Translations under genes and position numbers: made by a program
Part shown: positions 24,420 to 33,420 of the stretch, piece after piece
Position numbering within the stretch: the first letter of the stretch is position 1
Layout: the number at the start of each line of letters is the position of its first letter
Origin: CAZSNT01 sp964607765
GTDB taxonomy: Bacteria; Verrucomicrobiota; Lentisphaeria; Oligosphaerales; JABHEG01
Assembly (NCBI GenBank): GCA_964607765.1
Contig: CAZSNT010000031.1
Span: 1-64,000, forward strand
Length of the DNA stretch: 64,000 bases
Reading direction: 5' to 3'
The notes under the pieces: generated by a model
What the model was told of the DNA's origin: nothing
The model's database searches: none
What the model saw: only the letters and a program-made list of their open reading frames with translations

Positions 24420-25181
24420 ATGGGGTTTTACGACGACCTGGCCGGTTGCTACGATGCGCTCACCGACAGCGAGATCCGGTGCCGGCTGGCCCAGGGATTC
24501 GCGGAGCAGTTGCAGCGTCGGTACGCGCCCGGGAGTGTTCTGGACGTTGCCTGCGGCACGGGTGTCTACAGCCTTGCTCTCTGTCGGTTGGGTATGGCAG
24601 TGCAGGGCGTCGACCTGTCGTCAGCCATGCTGCAGCAGGCGGAGCGGAGCGCTGCGGCCGAAGGGTTGCCTGTGACGTGGGTCTGTGCTCCGATGCAGGA
24701 GCTGCCGGATCGTGTTGCCGGGCCCTTCGACACGGTGCTCTGCATGGGCAACTCCATTCCGCATCTTCTCTGTGACTCGGACCTGGACTCGGCGTTGGCC
24801 GGGTTCGTGCGACGTCTGTCTCGCGGCGGCACGGTCATTCTGCAGCTGCTGAACTACGACCGGGTGCTGGCCGAGCGTGAACGTATCGTGGGGGTGACGC
24901 GGCACGGGGCGGAGGAGTACATCCGATTCTACGACTTCGGCGACGATGTGTTGGCGTTCAACGTTCTGTCGATCCGCTGGGAGACCGGCAGGACGGGCGA
25001 CGCGGTCGTCAGGGAACAGCATCTGAGCAGCACGCCGTTGCGGCCGTATCGGGCGTCCGAGCTTGCATCGGCGCTCGAGGCGCTCGGTGCGGATGAGGTC
25101 GACGTGTTCGGAGATCTGGCATTTGGCGCGTTTGATCAGAGGACGTCGCCGACCGCCATGATAGTGGCTCGCTTTGGCTGA
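24420..25181 (+). CDS. Class I SAM-dependent methyltransferase
   Basis: A 253-residue methyltransferase with motif I VLDVACGTGVYSLAL near residue 40, the acidic residue in VQGVDLSSAML and DTVLCMGNSIPHL as motif II/III. It resembles small-molecule methyltransferases of the Methyltransf_25/11 type with a C-terminal beta domain (residues 140-220). The substrate cannot be told. It follows the oxidoreductase gene closely in the same direction and converges on pcm with one base between stops. Confidence 0.85.
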   Translation: MGFYDDLAGCYDALTDSEIRCRLAQGFAEQLQRRYAPGSVLDVACGTGVYSLALCRLGMAVQGVDLSSAMLQQAERSAAAEGLPVTWVCAPMQELPDRVAGPFDTVLCMGNSIPHLLCDSDLDSALAGFVRRLSRGGTVILQLLNYDRVLAERERIVGVTRHGAEEYIRFYDFGDDVLAFNVLSIRWETGRTGDAVVREQHLSSTPLRPYRASELASALEALGADEVDVFGDLAFGAFDQRTSPTAMIVARFG

Positions 25182-25182
25182 G

Positions 25183-25884
25183 CTACTCGTCCCATCCGTG
25201 TCTGCCGATCAGCGGCACAAACCGGCACGGTGTGGTTTTGCGTGTGCTGAAGCCGTCCGCCGTTCGCTCGCAGATGACCAGCTCCTGGAAGTGCCTTGAT
25301 CCCACCGGTATGGCCAGCCTGCCACCGACGCTGAGCTGTTCCTGGAGCGGCTCGGGCAGTGTTGGGGATGCGGCGGTGACGATGATGGCGTCGTAGGGCG
25401 CGCGCTCCGGCCATCCGAGTGTGCCGTCTGCAAGGTGGACGTGGACGTTGCTGAGGCCGAGGGCCGCGAATCGGCTCCGCGCCTGCTCGGCGAGCGGCGC
25501 GATGCGTTCGACTGAAACTGCCTCGGCGACCAGTAGCGCGAGGATGGCCGCCTGGTATCCGCTTCCCGTACCGACCTCGAGTACGCGATCGGACGGCGAG
25601 AGTGCGAGCATCTGGGTCATCTCGGCGACCATGAACGGCTGTGAGATTGTCTGCCCGTGCCCAATCCCGAGCGGGTGGTCTCCGTAGGCGGCCCGCAGGC
25701 TCGTCCCGAGGCTGCAGAACTGGTGTCGCGGGATGGTCCGGAATGCACTCAACACAGCTGTGCTGCGGATGCCCCGCCGCTCGAGTTGGCTCTCAACCAT
25801 GTCTCGCCGTCGGTCACGGGCCTCTTCGCTGTCGCCCGGGAGCATTCCCGAGGAGCTCAGTGCTTCAGGATCCAATCCAGCCAT
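25183..25884 (-). CDS. pcm: Protein-L-isoaspartate O-methyltransferase
   Basis: A 233-residue repair methyltransferase that methylates isoaspartyl residues formed by protein ageing. It shows DHPLGIGHGQTISQPFMVAEMTQML, the SAM motif VLEVGTGSGYQAAILA and PYDAIIVTAASPTLPEPL, all specific to PCMT. An N-terminal extension of about 25 residues precedes the core. ATG 25884 has AGGAG 9 nt upstream, although it overlaps the membrane gene before it by 28 nt; ATG 25845 is an alternative. Confidence 0.94.
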   Translation of the reverse strand: MAGLDPEALSSSGMLPGDSEEARDRRRDMVESQLERRGIRSTAVLSAFRTIPRHQFCSLGTSLRAAYGDHPLGIGHGQTISQPFMVAEMTQMLALSPSDRVLEVGTGSGYQAAILALLVAEAVSVERIAPLAEQARSRFAALGLSNVHVHLADGTLGWPERAPYDAIIVTAASPTLPEPLQEQLSVGGRLAIPVGSRHFQELVICERTADGFSTRKTTPCRFVPLIGRHGWDE

Positions 25885-26372
25885 GGCAGTTCCACTCCTG
25901 CCTGAATCGCCAGTGTGACCGCGGTCACGGCCGCTGCGGCGATCAGCACACCGATGATATCCGCGACGATGAACTTCTTCTTGTCCAATCCGAGCAGGAA
26001 AGCCCCGACCGCTCCGGTATAGACGCCGCTGCCGGGCAGCGGGATCCCGATGAACACGGCGACTCCGAACTCGCCGTACCGGTCCACGTACGGCTTGAGC
26101 TTAGCCTGGGCGCGTTTCAGGACAGGGCCGCAGAAACGGTGGAACCACTGGAAGCCCTCCAGCCACCGCAGCACGGGTGTGAGTAGGAAAAAGACCGCCC
26201 AGCCCAGAACGATGTTCACGAGCACGCACACCAGCACGACGACTGGCCACGACATCAGACTCCTGTCAATACCCCACGCTTCGTTGCCCAGGATGCCGTA
26301 GGGAATGGAGGCGCGCAGTTCCAGCGCGGGAATGAGAGTGATGAACGTCAAGAGGACAATTTGCTTGAGCAA
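25857..26372 (-). CDS. Small multidrug-export-type membrane protein (COG2426)
   Basis: A 171-residue membrane protein with three to four membrane segments. The motifs ALELRASIPYGI near residue 17 and GIPLPGSGVYTGA near 113 are the signatures of the Sm_multidrug_ex family (COG2426). The family name comes from weak evidence and its true substrate is not established. It overlaps pcm by 28 nt, so the two are translationally coupled. The start is at ATG 26372. Confidence 0.85.
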   Translation of the reverse strand: MLKQIVLLTFITLIPALELRASIPYGILGNEAWGIDRSLMSWPVVVLVCVLVNIVLGWAVFFLLTPVLRWLEGFQWFHRFCGPVLKRAQAKLKPYVDRYGEFGVAVFIGIPLPGSGVYTGAVGAFLLGLDKKKFIVADIIGVLIAAAAVTAVTLAIQAGVELPWLDWILKH

Positions 26373-26458
26373 TCGCAGGTTACTCCATCATTGGGGCGGG
26401 TGGGCCGGTGTCGCGGAGCGCTCCGTCAGCCCGTCGCCGCCGGTCGTTGGTTACTGGG

Positions 26459-28933
26459 TCAGCCGATGGTCTCCTCCACGCGGTCAGCCGGCGTCTCACC
26501 GAAATGCGGCAGGGGCAGATCGATGAGGAAGGACGTTCCCTTGCCCGCCTCGCTGTCCACCCAGATGCTGCCGCCATGGTCTGTGACAAGCTTGCGCACG
26601 ATGGCCAGACCGAGGCCCGTGCCCGTCGCCTTCCCGGATGTAACAAAGGGCTTGAACACGTTCTCCCGGATGTCTTCCGGGATTCCCGGGCCGTCATCCG
26701 AAACGCAGAAGTGCATCTTCTGCGCGTCGTTTCGGCACCGGACCGTGATTCGGCCCTGGCCTCCCATGGCGTCAGCAGCGTTCCGCGCCAGGTTGAGCAA
26801 CACGCGGAGGATCTTCTCTCGGTCGATGCGGATTGCGGCTGTGCACGCCACGTCCGCTTTGAGGGTAATCCGGGTGTCCCGGAGCTCGCTCTTGGCGCGC
26901 TCGATGAACTCCTCGATAAGAGGCTTTGCCTCAACGATCTCCAGTGCCAGCTTCTTCGTGCCGCGCGAGAAGTCCAGTACTTCCTGTGCCATTTGGTTCA
27001 TGCGTGTCAGTTCCTTGATCACGCGGTCGGCATAGTCGGCAAGATCGGGGTCCGTGGCGCCCAGGTCCTGCATCAGCGAGACGTACCCGTAGGCGGCGGT
27101 CAGCGGTCCGCGCATGTCGTGGATGATCATGGAGGCCATTTCGCCCACGGCGGAGAGCTTCTCCTTGGTAATCAGCTCTTTCTGCGTTGCTCTGAGCTGC
27201 TGCAGCGCATCCTGCAGGTCCGTGTTGCGCACGCCCAACTCGTCGATGAGCTGCGTGTTGTCCAGGATTAGGGCAGCCTGCTGCGCCAGCACGGAGACAA
27301 GGCGGACATCGTCTTCCGTGAAGACCTTTCCGGGCGAGAGCGACGTACCGCGCTTGTTGTAGAGATTGAGCAGGCCGACCAGCCGATCCCGAACCACGAG
27401 AGGCGTGGACAGGAAGCTGTCCGCGGGAATCCGCAGTGTTCCCAGCCGCGTCCCGGCGTCCACTTTGTTTCGCAGGAACAGGCGTCCCTCCTGCATCAGA
27501 GCGGGATTGGCCGCCTTCTCAAACTGCTTGATGATGTCGAGGCGGAACGCGGATTTGCCCTTCCTGACATCGGCTTCCCGGGCGACCCAGTGCCAACCGC
27601 GGCCATCGTCTCCGAGCGTGAGACTGACACAGTCGACAGCGATGGTGCGCCCGATCAGGTTGGTGAGTCTGACCGGGGCATTCTTCAGGGTGGCTTCCTC
27701 GGCGGAGAACTGGCTTGACTCCAGGATGGTCGACAGCTCCACCTCCTGGTGCAGCACGGTCTTCCGGGATCTCTTGATACTCAGCGTGATGGCGACAGCG
27801 AGATTACCGCTGAATACAGCCAGGCAGGGGATGAACTCCACCAGGTACCCGTAGGCGGAGAACAGGTGCATGGCACCGACGCCTCCGGAGGCGCAGAGCC
27901 CGAGCCACACGAGTGCGGCCTGGCCGGAGGAGAGCCGGAACAGCAACCAGCCGCTGACTACCGAGATGAGCAGAATCATGGCGATCGCGCCCAGCGTGCT
28001 CTGCCGTTTCAGATGCTGCCCAGTGAGGATGTTGTCGATGATGATCCCCTGCACGAACACGCCGAAGAGCTCACGCAGCGGCGTCGTCACCAGATCCGCA
28101 TTGACCAGGCCGTGGGACATCTGCCCCACCAGCACGAGCTTATCCTTGAACAGACCCTTGGGGTACCGTCCTTCGATCAGAACGTGGAATTGACACAGAT
28201 CGAACGTGTTCTCCTGCCCGTAATAGTTGACTCGGAATCCGCCGTGCTCTGTAACCGGCAGATCGCGCAGGAACGGTGCCCGTCCCAGGTGCCGATCGCC
28301 CTGCGCCCGAGCGCGGTTCTCCAGGAACCGTGACGCGGCCTCGATTCCCAGAGCCAGGTATCCGTACCCGCTGTGTTCCAGGGCAAGAGGGGTCATCCGG
28401 CACTTGCCGTCGAGTGCCGGCGGGATATTGATGTGCCCCAGGCCGGCCGCTGCACCGTTGAGGGCCGGGAAATTGGTGCGCAGATCCCCGACGTGCCACA
28501 GGGGGCCGACGGCAGCATGCTTGCCCAGCGCGACGGGGCAGAAGACGGGGAACACGACGTTGCCTGCCCGACGTGTTGCCTCCACGAGTCGGGCATCCTC
28601 TTGCGGGTCGTCCGCTTCGTTCGCGAAGAACACGTCAAAACAGATGACGTTTGCTCCCGCCGCGGCGAGTTCTTCAATGGCCTGCGCATAGAGCGAGCGC
28701 GGCCACGGCGGCTCACGCAGTTTCTCAATGCACCGTGGTGTGATACCCACCACAACCACGTCGGACGAGGCGAGTCGGTAGCCGCGCAGCAGGAATCGTG
28801 TGTCGTGGGTCATCAGTTCGAGCTGCTCGAACTGTTTTGCCAGAAAGACCAGGACAACGAGCGCGGCCACGGCAAGAGTCCACCGCTGCTCACTCCAAGT
28901 TCTTCCAAGCTTGCTCACGGGCGCACTTTCCAT
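26459..28933 (-). CDS. CHASE2-GAF sensor histidine kinase
   Basis: An 824-residue membrane kinase. Residue order: a first membrane helix near 18-34, a periplasmic CHASE2 domain (about 35-310) containing VVVVGITPRCIEKL and PWPRSLYAQAIEELAAAGANVICFDVFF, three membrane helices (about 315-390), a GAF domain (about 405-565) with STPLVVRDRLVGLLNLYNKRG, a coiled coil, an H-box IIHDMRGPLTAAYGY, and a HATPase with NLARNAADAMGG and TGLGLAIVRKLV. The signal sensed by CHASE2 is unknown. No response regulator gene is adjacent, so it is an orphan. Confidence 0.93.
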   Translation of the reverse strand: MESAPVSKLGRTWSEQRWTLAVAALVVLVFLAKQFEQLELMTHDTRFLLRGYRLASSDVVVVGITPRCIEKLREPPWPRSLYAQAIEELAAAGANVICFDVFFANEADDPQEDARLVEATRRAGNVVFPVFCPVALGKHAAVGPLWHVGDLRTNFPALNGAAAGLGHINIPPALDGKCRMTPLALEHSGYGYLALGIEAASRFLENRARAQGDRHLGRAPFLRDLPVTEHGGFRVNYYGQENTFDLCQFHVLIEGRYPKGLFKDKLVLVGQMSHGLVNADLVTTPLRELFGVFVQGIIIDNILTGQHLKRQSTLGAIAMILLISVVSGWLLFRLSSGQAALVWLGLCASGGVGAMHLFSAYGYLVEFIPCLAVFSGNLAVAITLSIKRSRKTVLHQEVELSTILESSQFSAEEATLKNAPVRLTNLIGRTIAVDCVSLTLGDDGRGWHWVAREADVRKGKSAFRLDIIKQFEKAANPALMQEGRLFLRNKVDAGTRLGTLRIPADSFLSTPLVVRDRLVGLLNLYNKRGTSLSPGKVFTEDDVRLVSVLAQQAALILDNTQLIDELGVRNTDLQDALQQLRATQKELITKEKLSAVGEMASMIIHDMRGPLTAAYGYVSLMQDLGATDPDLADYADRVIKELTRMNQMAQEVLDFSRGTKKLALEIVEAKPLIEEFIERAKSELRDTRITLKADVACTAAIRIDREKILRVLLNLARNAADAMGGQGRITVRCRNDAQKMHFCVSDDGPGIPEDIRENVFKPFVTSGKATGTGLGLAIVRKLVTDHGGSIWVDSEAGKGTSFLIDLPLPHFGETPADRVEETIG

Positions 28934-29197
28934 GCGGTCGGGTCAGGAGTTCACTCCGCGCGTCCCGGAATTCGCGGGCGTCGGAGGGAGCATTAATGTA
29001 GCCGCCGGCCGGTTTGGTAACAACTGTTGTGGGCGACAGGGCAGGGGAGTGAACCGCATTCCGGTCGATGGGGGGATGGGCGTCCTATTCGACGAATGAG
29101 GCGTCTGAGCGTCGTGCAGCGGCTGCGAGGATGTTCTCAGCCGGAGATCACGCAGAAGCGGCGTAGCGAGTGCGGCGTGCCGGCGGACAGAAGTATG

Positions 29198-30259
29198 CTA
29201 TGGCCACGGCCACCACGGGAGGCGTCGCCACCAGCCGCGTCGTCTCCTGCGCCGTCTTGGCGTTCTGCCGCCTCCGCCTCCGTTCCCGTCGTCGGCTTCA
29301 TCCGGCGGATCTTCGCGCGCGTCTAGTTCGCTTGCTTCGCGGGTTGTGGGCGGATCCCCGCCGTAGACTTCGTCCACGTGCCCATCATCGAGTCGGCCCT
29401 CGCGCCCGGCCACCAGGACTTTGCCGGTGGTGACGGCCACGTTCGTGGTCAGAACGTCGGCTCCGCCCGGGAGGGTGGCCGGGACAATGTCCGTCTTGAC
29501 CGTGAATTCCGTGCCCGCCACGCCTGCGATCGCGGCCGGGGTCACTACCTCGAACCGGTTGCCTTTCTCCACACTTGCATTGATGGTCACAGCACCGTCG
29601 GCGCGAAACACACGGATGATCGTGTACAGCGTGCCGTCCGCTTCCCGGAACGAGGTAAGCACGCGCGCCGTGCCGGTAACGCTCGCGGTAGAACCATCGC
29701 TGAATTCCAGTGTGCAGTCCTCCGCTTTGGCCCAGCCGTCCTTCCAGGCTTCCCAGCGTTCGCCGTCTTTGAGTATTGTGCCGAGCGTGAATGTCTGCGT
29801 TCCCTTGCCCGGGGCGTAGTTCACGACGTTGTGGTACGGGCAGCCCAGGAAGTAGAAGCCTTCAGCGGCATCGTCCCGGGCGACATAGTAGTGGGCGTAC
29901 GTGTGGTAGGCCCAGTCTTCCTTGGTCAAGCCCTCATGCGACAACAGGCGCGTCTTCATCGAGGGGCAGAGGAACACGTCGTTCATGTACGGGTTCTCGC
30001 CGGGACTGAGTCCCAGGAAGGGCCCGAGTTCCTGGCCGAGATTCCCGGCGGGGAACTCCCGGTACTCGTTGTTGTACATCTGGATGGCGAGTGAGAGGTT
30101 GCGTACGTTGTTGATGCAGGCCAGTTGGTCGCTTTTGCGTCGTGCGTTGGCCACAACCGGCACAACGATGGCTACCACGAGCAGAATGCACGCCATGACG
30201 ACGATGAGCTCAATCCAGGAAAACCGTACTGCGCGCGAACGTGGGTGGGAAGGGTTCAT
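29198..30259 (-). CDS. Pilin-like FecR-domain protein with Arg/Trp-rich tail
   Basis: A 353-residue protein of unusual composition. Residues 13-37 (FSWIELIVVMACILLVVAIVVPVVA) mimic a type IV pilin or DUF1559-type N-terminal helix with Glu17 at +5, but the -1 residue is Arg instead of Gly. Residues 40-130 resemble pilin-like domains (IQMYNNEYREFPAGN). Residues 195-300 match a FecR domain, with RFEVVTPAAIAGVAGTEFTV and TTNVAVTTGKVLVAG. A flexible acidic and Gly linker leads to a tail of seven Arg, then GWWRRLPWWPWP. ATG 30259 has GGAG 7 nt upstream. No sigma or receptor partner is adjacent, so the role is unknown; cell-surface or periplasmic is inferred. Confidence 0.78.
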   Translation of the reverse strand: MNPSHPRSRAVRFSWIELIVVMACILLVVAIVVPVVANARRKSDQLACINNVRNLSLAIQMYNNEYREFPAGNLGQELGPFLGLSPGENPYMNDVFLCPSMKTRLLSHEGLTKEDWAYHTYAHYYVARDDAAEGFYFLGCPYHNVVNYAPGKGTQTFTLGTILKDGERWEAWKDGWAKAEDCTLEFSDGSTASVTGTARVLTSFREADGTLYTIIRVFRADGAVTINASVEKGNRFEVVTPAAIAGVAGTEFTVKTDIVPATLPGGADVLTTNVAVTTGKVLVAGREGRLDDGHVDEVYGGDPPTTREASELDAREDPPDEADDGNGGGGGRTPRRRRRRRGWWRRLPWWPWP

Positions 30260-30624
30260 GCTTTGCTCCACTTGCCGTCGGTCTGTGCCCGGGCAGAATG
30301 CTGAATGGGCAGTCTTGTTTCGCACGGGCCGTCCCGGAATCCGCTGTGCGGACAAGATTCCGGACGACCTCAGCTTGCCGAACTCAAGGCGCTTTCCTCG
30401 GCATTCGCTCAGTCTCGCGCAGCCTCTTCAAATGGAGTGGCAGGGCCCGCGGTCTGTTGGACTTCGTGCGACCGCTATGCAGAGCGATCGGAGCCACGGC
30501 TGCCGAAGCAGCCGCGTGGCGCAAAACGGTACACCTGAAGGCAACCACGGAGGGCTTTGCTTGTTCCTAATGTAGTACGCACGCGGGAGCAAATCAAGCG
30601 CCACCGAGGGGGTGGGAAAAGAAA

Positions 30625-30699
30625 GGGGATCGGTGGGGGTAATAGACGTTAGGGGAAGAGGGGGGGAGGATGCGTCTATTACCGAGATCCACCGATCCC
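30625..30699. repeat. Inverted repeat GGGATCGGTGG...TAATAGACG
   Basis: The left arm (30625-30648) and right arm (30673-30699) are reverse complements except that the left lacks about 4-5 bases in the middle. They would form a long hairpin around an AG-rich loop. It looks like a REP/MITE-type intergenic element. No transposase or RAYT gene is in the window. Confidence 0.7.
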
Positions 30700-30740
30700 G
30701 CAAATTGCCGGATAATCCGGACTACTTACTGTGTCTCCTG

Positions 30741-30760
30741 CCCCCTTGAGAGCAAGGGGG
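30741..30760. terminator. Hairpin after tRNA-Lys
   Basis: A perfect 7-bp stem CCCCCTT/AAGGGGG with a GAGAGC loop begins 4 nt past the tRNA 3' end on the minus strand. There is no T run, so it is a weak terminator or processing signal. Confidence 0.5.
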
Positions 30761-30763
30761 ATT

Positions 30764-30839
30764 TGGTACGCCCGCCAGGGCTCGAACCTGGGACCCGATG
30801 ATTAAGAGTCATCTGCTCTGCCAACTGAGCTACGGGCGC
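30764..30839 (-). tRNA. tRNA-Lys(CTT)
   Basis: A 76-nt cloverleaf: acceptor GCGCCCG/CGGGCGT, D arm with AGCTCAGTTGGCAGAGC, anticodon stem GATGA/TCATC with loop CTCTTAA (anticodon CTT), T arm with GGTTCGAGCCC-type loop, discriminator A and an encoded CCA. It reads AAG codons. Confidence 0.96.
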
Positions 30840-30864
30840 TCTCTCTCCAAGTGTGGCAAACCCC

Positions 30865-30893
30865 TAATATGGTGCATGAGAATCGCCTTGCAA
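30865..30893 (-). promoter_or_regulatory. tRNA-Lys promoter
   Basis: TTGCAA (30888-30893), a 17-nt spacer and ATATTA (30865-30870) on the minus strand end 25 nt before the tRNA 5' end, a good sigma-70 match. Confidence 0.5.
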
Positions 30894-30990
30894 GACGTCA
30901 CAGCATCTTTCGCGAGATGCTTGACATCAGGCTGCGCGCAGTCAGGTTTTTGGAGAGGCCCCGGGCGGCCCGCGGCGGCCGGTGCGAACC

Positions 30991-31009
30991 GCCCGTGTTC
31001 GGGCTTTTT
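30991..31009 (+). terminator. Intrinsic terminator upstream of rimO
   Basis: GCCCG-TGTT-CGGGC followed by TTTTT is a short but canonical terminator on the plus strand. No plus-strand gene lies between it and the divergent tRNA-Lys. A TTGACA box at 30921 suggests a short transcript of about 50-90 nt ending here, either an untranslated RNA or the rimO leader. The rest of 30260-31081 holds only the inverted repeat and the tRNA elements. Confidence 0.65.
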
Positions 31010-31081
31010 GCATTGCAGGGACACGGTGGCACGAGAGAAGTCTTCCCCCGGCTCGGGGGGCAGCGCGAGGAATCACGGCGC

Positions 31082-32434
31082 ATGCAACGACCTGTACGAG
31101 TGTGTATTGTCAGTTTGGGGTGCAGCAAGAACTTGGTTGACACCGAGGTGATGTGCGGGTCGCTCGCTGTGAACGGTTACATGTTGACGAGTGACATGGC
31201 GCATGCCGATGTGTTGCTGATCAACACCTGCAGTTTTGTTGCCGATGCCCGTGCGGAGGCACAGGATGAGATTCGGCAGGCGTTGGCGTGGAAGCGTCGC
31301 GGCAAAGGCCGTCGCGTGGTGGTGTCGGGGTGCCTGCCGCAGCGGGACGTGGGCGAGGTCAGGGATGGGTTTCCGGGCGTTGACCTGTTCCTCGGGCTGG
31401 ACGACGTGCCGGCCGTGTCGGAGCGGCTGAACGCGCTCGTCGGCGACAGGGGGAGTGGATCCGGTGCGGCCCGGCCTGCTTTTGCGGAGGCTACATATCT
31501 GTACGATCACCTCACGCCGCGGCTGCAGTTGACCCCGAAGAACTACGCCTTCGTGAAGATCGCGGAGGGCTGTGACCATCGCTGCTCGTTCTGTGCCATC
31601 CCGTCCATTCGCGGACGGCAGCGCAGTCGCGCGCCGGCGTCTGTTGTTGCCGAGTGCCGCAATCTGCTCGAAGGCGGCACGCACGAGCTGAATCTGATTG
31701 CTCAGGACACAACCCGATACGGGGCGGACCGCGATGACGGCGCGAACCTGCGCGCGTTGCTGCAGGCCTGCGATCAGTTGCCCGGCAGGAAGTGGGTGCG
31801 TGTGCTGTATGCCCATCCCAGCCACCTGACGCTGGAGACGCTCGACGTGATGGCAGCGACGCCGTCGGTCGTTCCGTACCTGGACATTCCGCTCCAGCAT
31901 ATCAGCCAGCCGATTCTGCGTTCCATGGGGCGGGGCATGGGTGAGGATCAGACACGGGAACTGATGGCGGCGGTGCGGCAGCGCTGGCCTGGCGTGGCAG
32001 TGCGCACGGCGTTCCTGGTGGGCTACCCCGGCGAGACGGATGCTGACTTCGAGCGACTCGCCGAGTTTGTGCGGCAGTATCGCTTCGAACGGCTGGGCGT
32101 GTTTGCGTTCTCGCCCGAGCGCGGCACGCGGGCGCTGCAAGCCGCCGGCGAACCGGTGCCGTCCGAGCTGGCGGCCGAGCGCCGGACCCGGCTGCTGACG
32201 TTGCAGCAGGACATCTCGCTGGCGCACAATGCTGCGCTGGTGGGCAGCGGCTGTGAGGTGCTGGTGGAGGCGGAAGTGGAGCCGGGCAGTTTTGTCGGGC
32301 GCACGACTGCGGACGCCCCGGACGTGGACCAGCTCGTGCACTTCACCGGTCCCGACGACTGCGTCTCTCGAGGCCTTGTGGACGTGCGCATCGCTGCCGC
32401 GGAACCCTATGATCTTCACGGTGAAGTAACCTGA
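31082..32434 (+). CDS. rimO: Ribosomal protein S12 methylthiotransferase RimO
   Basis: A 450-residue radical-SAM enzyme that adds a methylthio group to Asp of ribosomal protein S12. Its UPF0004 domain binds one iron-sulfur cluster through Cys in SLGCSKN, NTCSF and SGCLPQ. The radical SAM core carries EGCDHRCSFCAIPSIRG (CxxxCxxC), and a C-terminal TRAM domain follows. The IPSIRG and LYDHLTPR stretch separates it from MiaB. ATG 31082 is supported by GAGGAAT about 10 nt upstream; a longer open frame upstream has no family similarity. Confidence 0.95.
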   Translation: MQRPVRVCIVSLGCSKNLVDTEVMCGSLAVNGYMLTSDMAHADVLLINTCSFVADARAEAQDEIRQALAWKRRGKGRRVVVSGCLPQRDVGEVRDGFPGVDLFLGLDDVPAVSERLNALVGDRGSGSGAARPAFAEATYLYDHLTPRLQLTPKNYAFVKIAEGCDHRCSFCAIPSIRGRQRSRAPASVVAECRNLLEGGTHELNLIAQDTTRYGADRDDGANLRALLQACDQLPGRKWVRVLYAHPSHLTLETLDVMAATPSVVPYLDIPLQHISQPILRSMGRGMGEDQTRELMAAVRQRWPGVAVRTAFLVGYPGETDADFERLAEFVRQYRFERLGVFAFSPERGTRALQAAGEPVPSELAAERRTRLLTLQQDISLAHNAALVGSGCEVLVEAEVEPGSFVGRTTADAPDVDQLVHFTGPDDCVSRGLVDVRIAAAEPYDLHGEVT

Positions 32435-32549
32435 TGAGGGGCTCTCTGGGCGGTTGATTTTTGGCGGAGCCGGATTATGTAACAGGACGACTGTATGGCC
32501 GCCTGTCCGGGGCGGTCTTCCGGGACCGACGGGTAAGGGTTTCCCAGCC

Positions 32550-33407
32550 GTGCCACAGACCAAACGACGTGTAGGATCGCGCGCATCGCGCTCCGGCGCC
32601 GGGGGCAGGAAAGGCAACGTTGCCGCCCGCATGGCGTTGCGTGTGGTCTCGTGCGTTGCCGCCGCCGTTGTCGCCGTGGCCGCTGTGGTGGGCAGCGTTT
32701 ATGGGCTGTGGTGGGTGTTCCTTGCGGCCAACCCGCACTTCACGCTGGCTGATATCCGGGTCAATACCACCGGGCGTCTGGTCCCTGAACAGGTCATTGA
32801 GAACCTGGCGGATCACGGGATTGAGCCAGGAGTGACCAATCTGTGGCAGATCGATCTGGGCGCAGCCCGGCGTCACCTCGAGAAGCACGTGCTGGTGGAC
32901 CGCACAACTGTTGTCAGGCGCCTCCCCGGCGAGCTGGTCGTCAACGTCTACGAACGACAGCCGGTGGCGAGGCTGAGGAGTCGCCCCAATCGCCTGATCG
33001 ACATGGACGGGTATATCCTGCCGCCGCGGCATGGTGACAGCCGCACCGTTCTCCCGGAAATCACCGGTGTGCGCGGCTTGCGCGAAGCCGCGACGGGGCA
33101 GAAGACAAGCGACAAGAAACTGCTGGGCGCCCTGCGGTTCCTGCAGTTGACCGCCACGCGGCCGGATGGACACTATTACGATGTGGATACGATTCAGCTT
33201 GACTACAGCGCGGGCTCGCTGACCGTTCATCTGCATCCTCGCGGCACGTTCATACGCGGAGCACGGGTCGTGTTGCCCATCGAGAACATGGAGTCCGCGC
33301 TGGACAGCCTGACCGCTATCGTTGCCGGCCGGACCCTGAACGGCAAAGTAACGACGTTTGTGGACGCCACCTACCGAGTGAACGTTCCGGTCAAGCCGCT
33401 GGAGTGA
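32550..33407 (+). CDS. ftsQ: FtsQ/DivIB-like division protein with POTRA domain
   Basis: A 285-residue bitopic membrane protein. A basic cytoplasmic N-terminus (residues 1-30) is followed by a membrane helix (VVSCVAAAVVAVAAVVGSVYGL), a POTRA domain with FTLADIRVNTTGRLVPEQV, and VVRRLPGELVVNVYERQPVA as its second half, and then the FtsQ beta domain. FtsQ links early and late divisome proteins in the periplasm. GTG 32550 has AAGGG about 10 nt upstream, and no better start is seen. It is far from any mur or fts gene here, which is unusual since ftsQ normally sits in the dcw cluster, so the assignment is likely but not certain. Confidence 0.75.
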   Translation: MPQTKRRVGSRASRSGAGGRKGNVAARMALRVVSCVAAAVVAVAAVVGSVYGLWWVFLAANPHFTLADIRVNTTGRLVPEQVIENLADHGIEPGVTNLWQIDLGAARRHLEKHVLVDRTTVVRRLPGELVVNVYERQPVARLRSRPNRLIDMDGYILPPRHGDSRTVLPEITGVRGLREAATGQKTSDKKLLGALRFLQLTATRPDGHYYDVDTIQLDYSAGSLTVHLHPRGTFIRGARVVLPIENMESALDSLTAIVAGRTLNGKVTTFVDATYRVNVPVKPLE

Positions 33408-33420
33408 GGTGGTCGACCAC

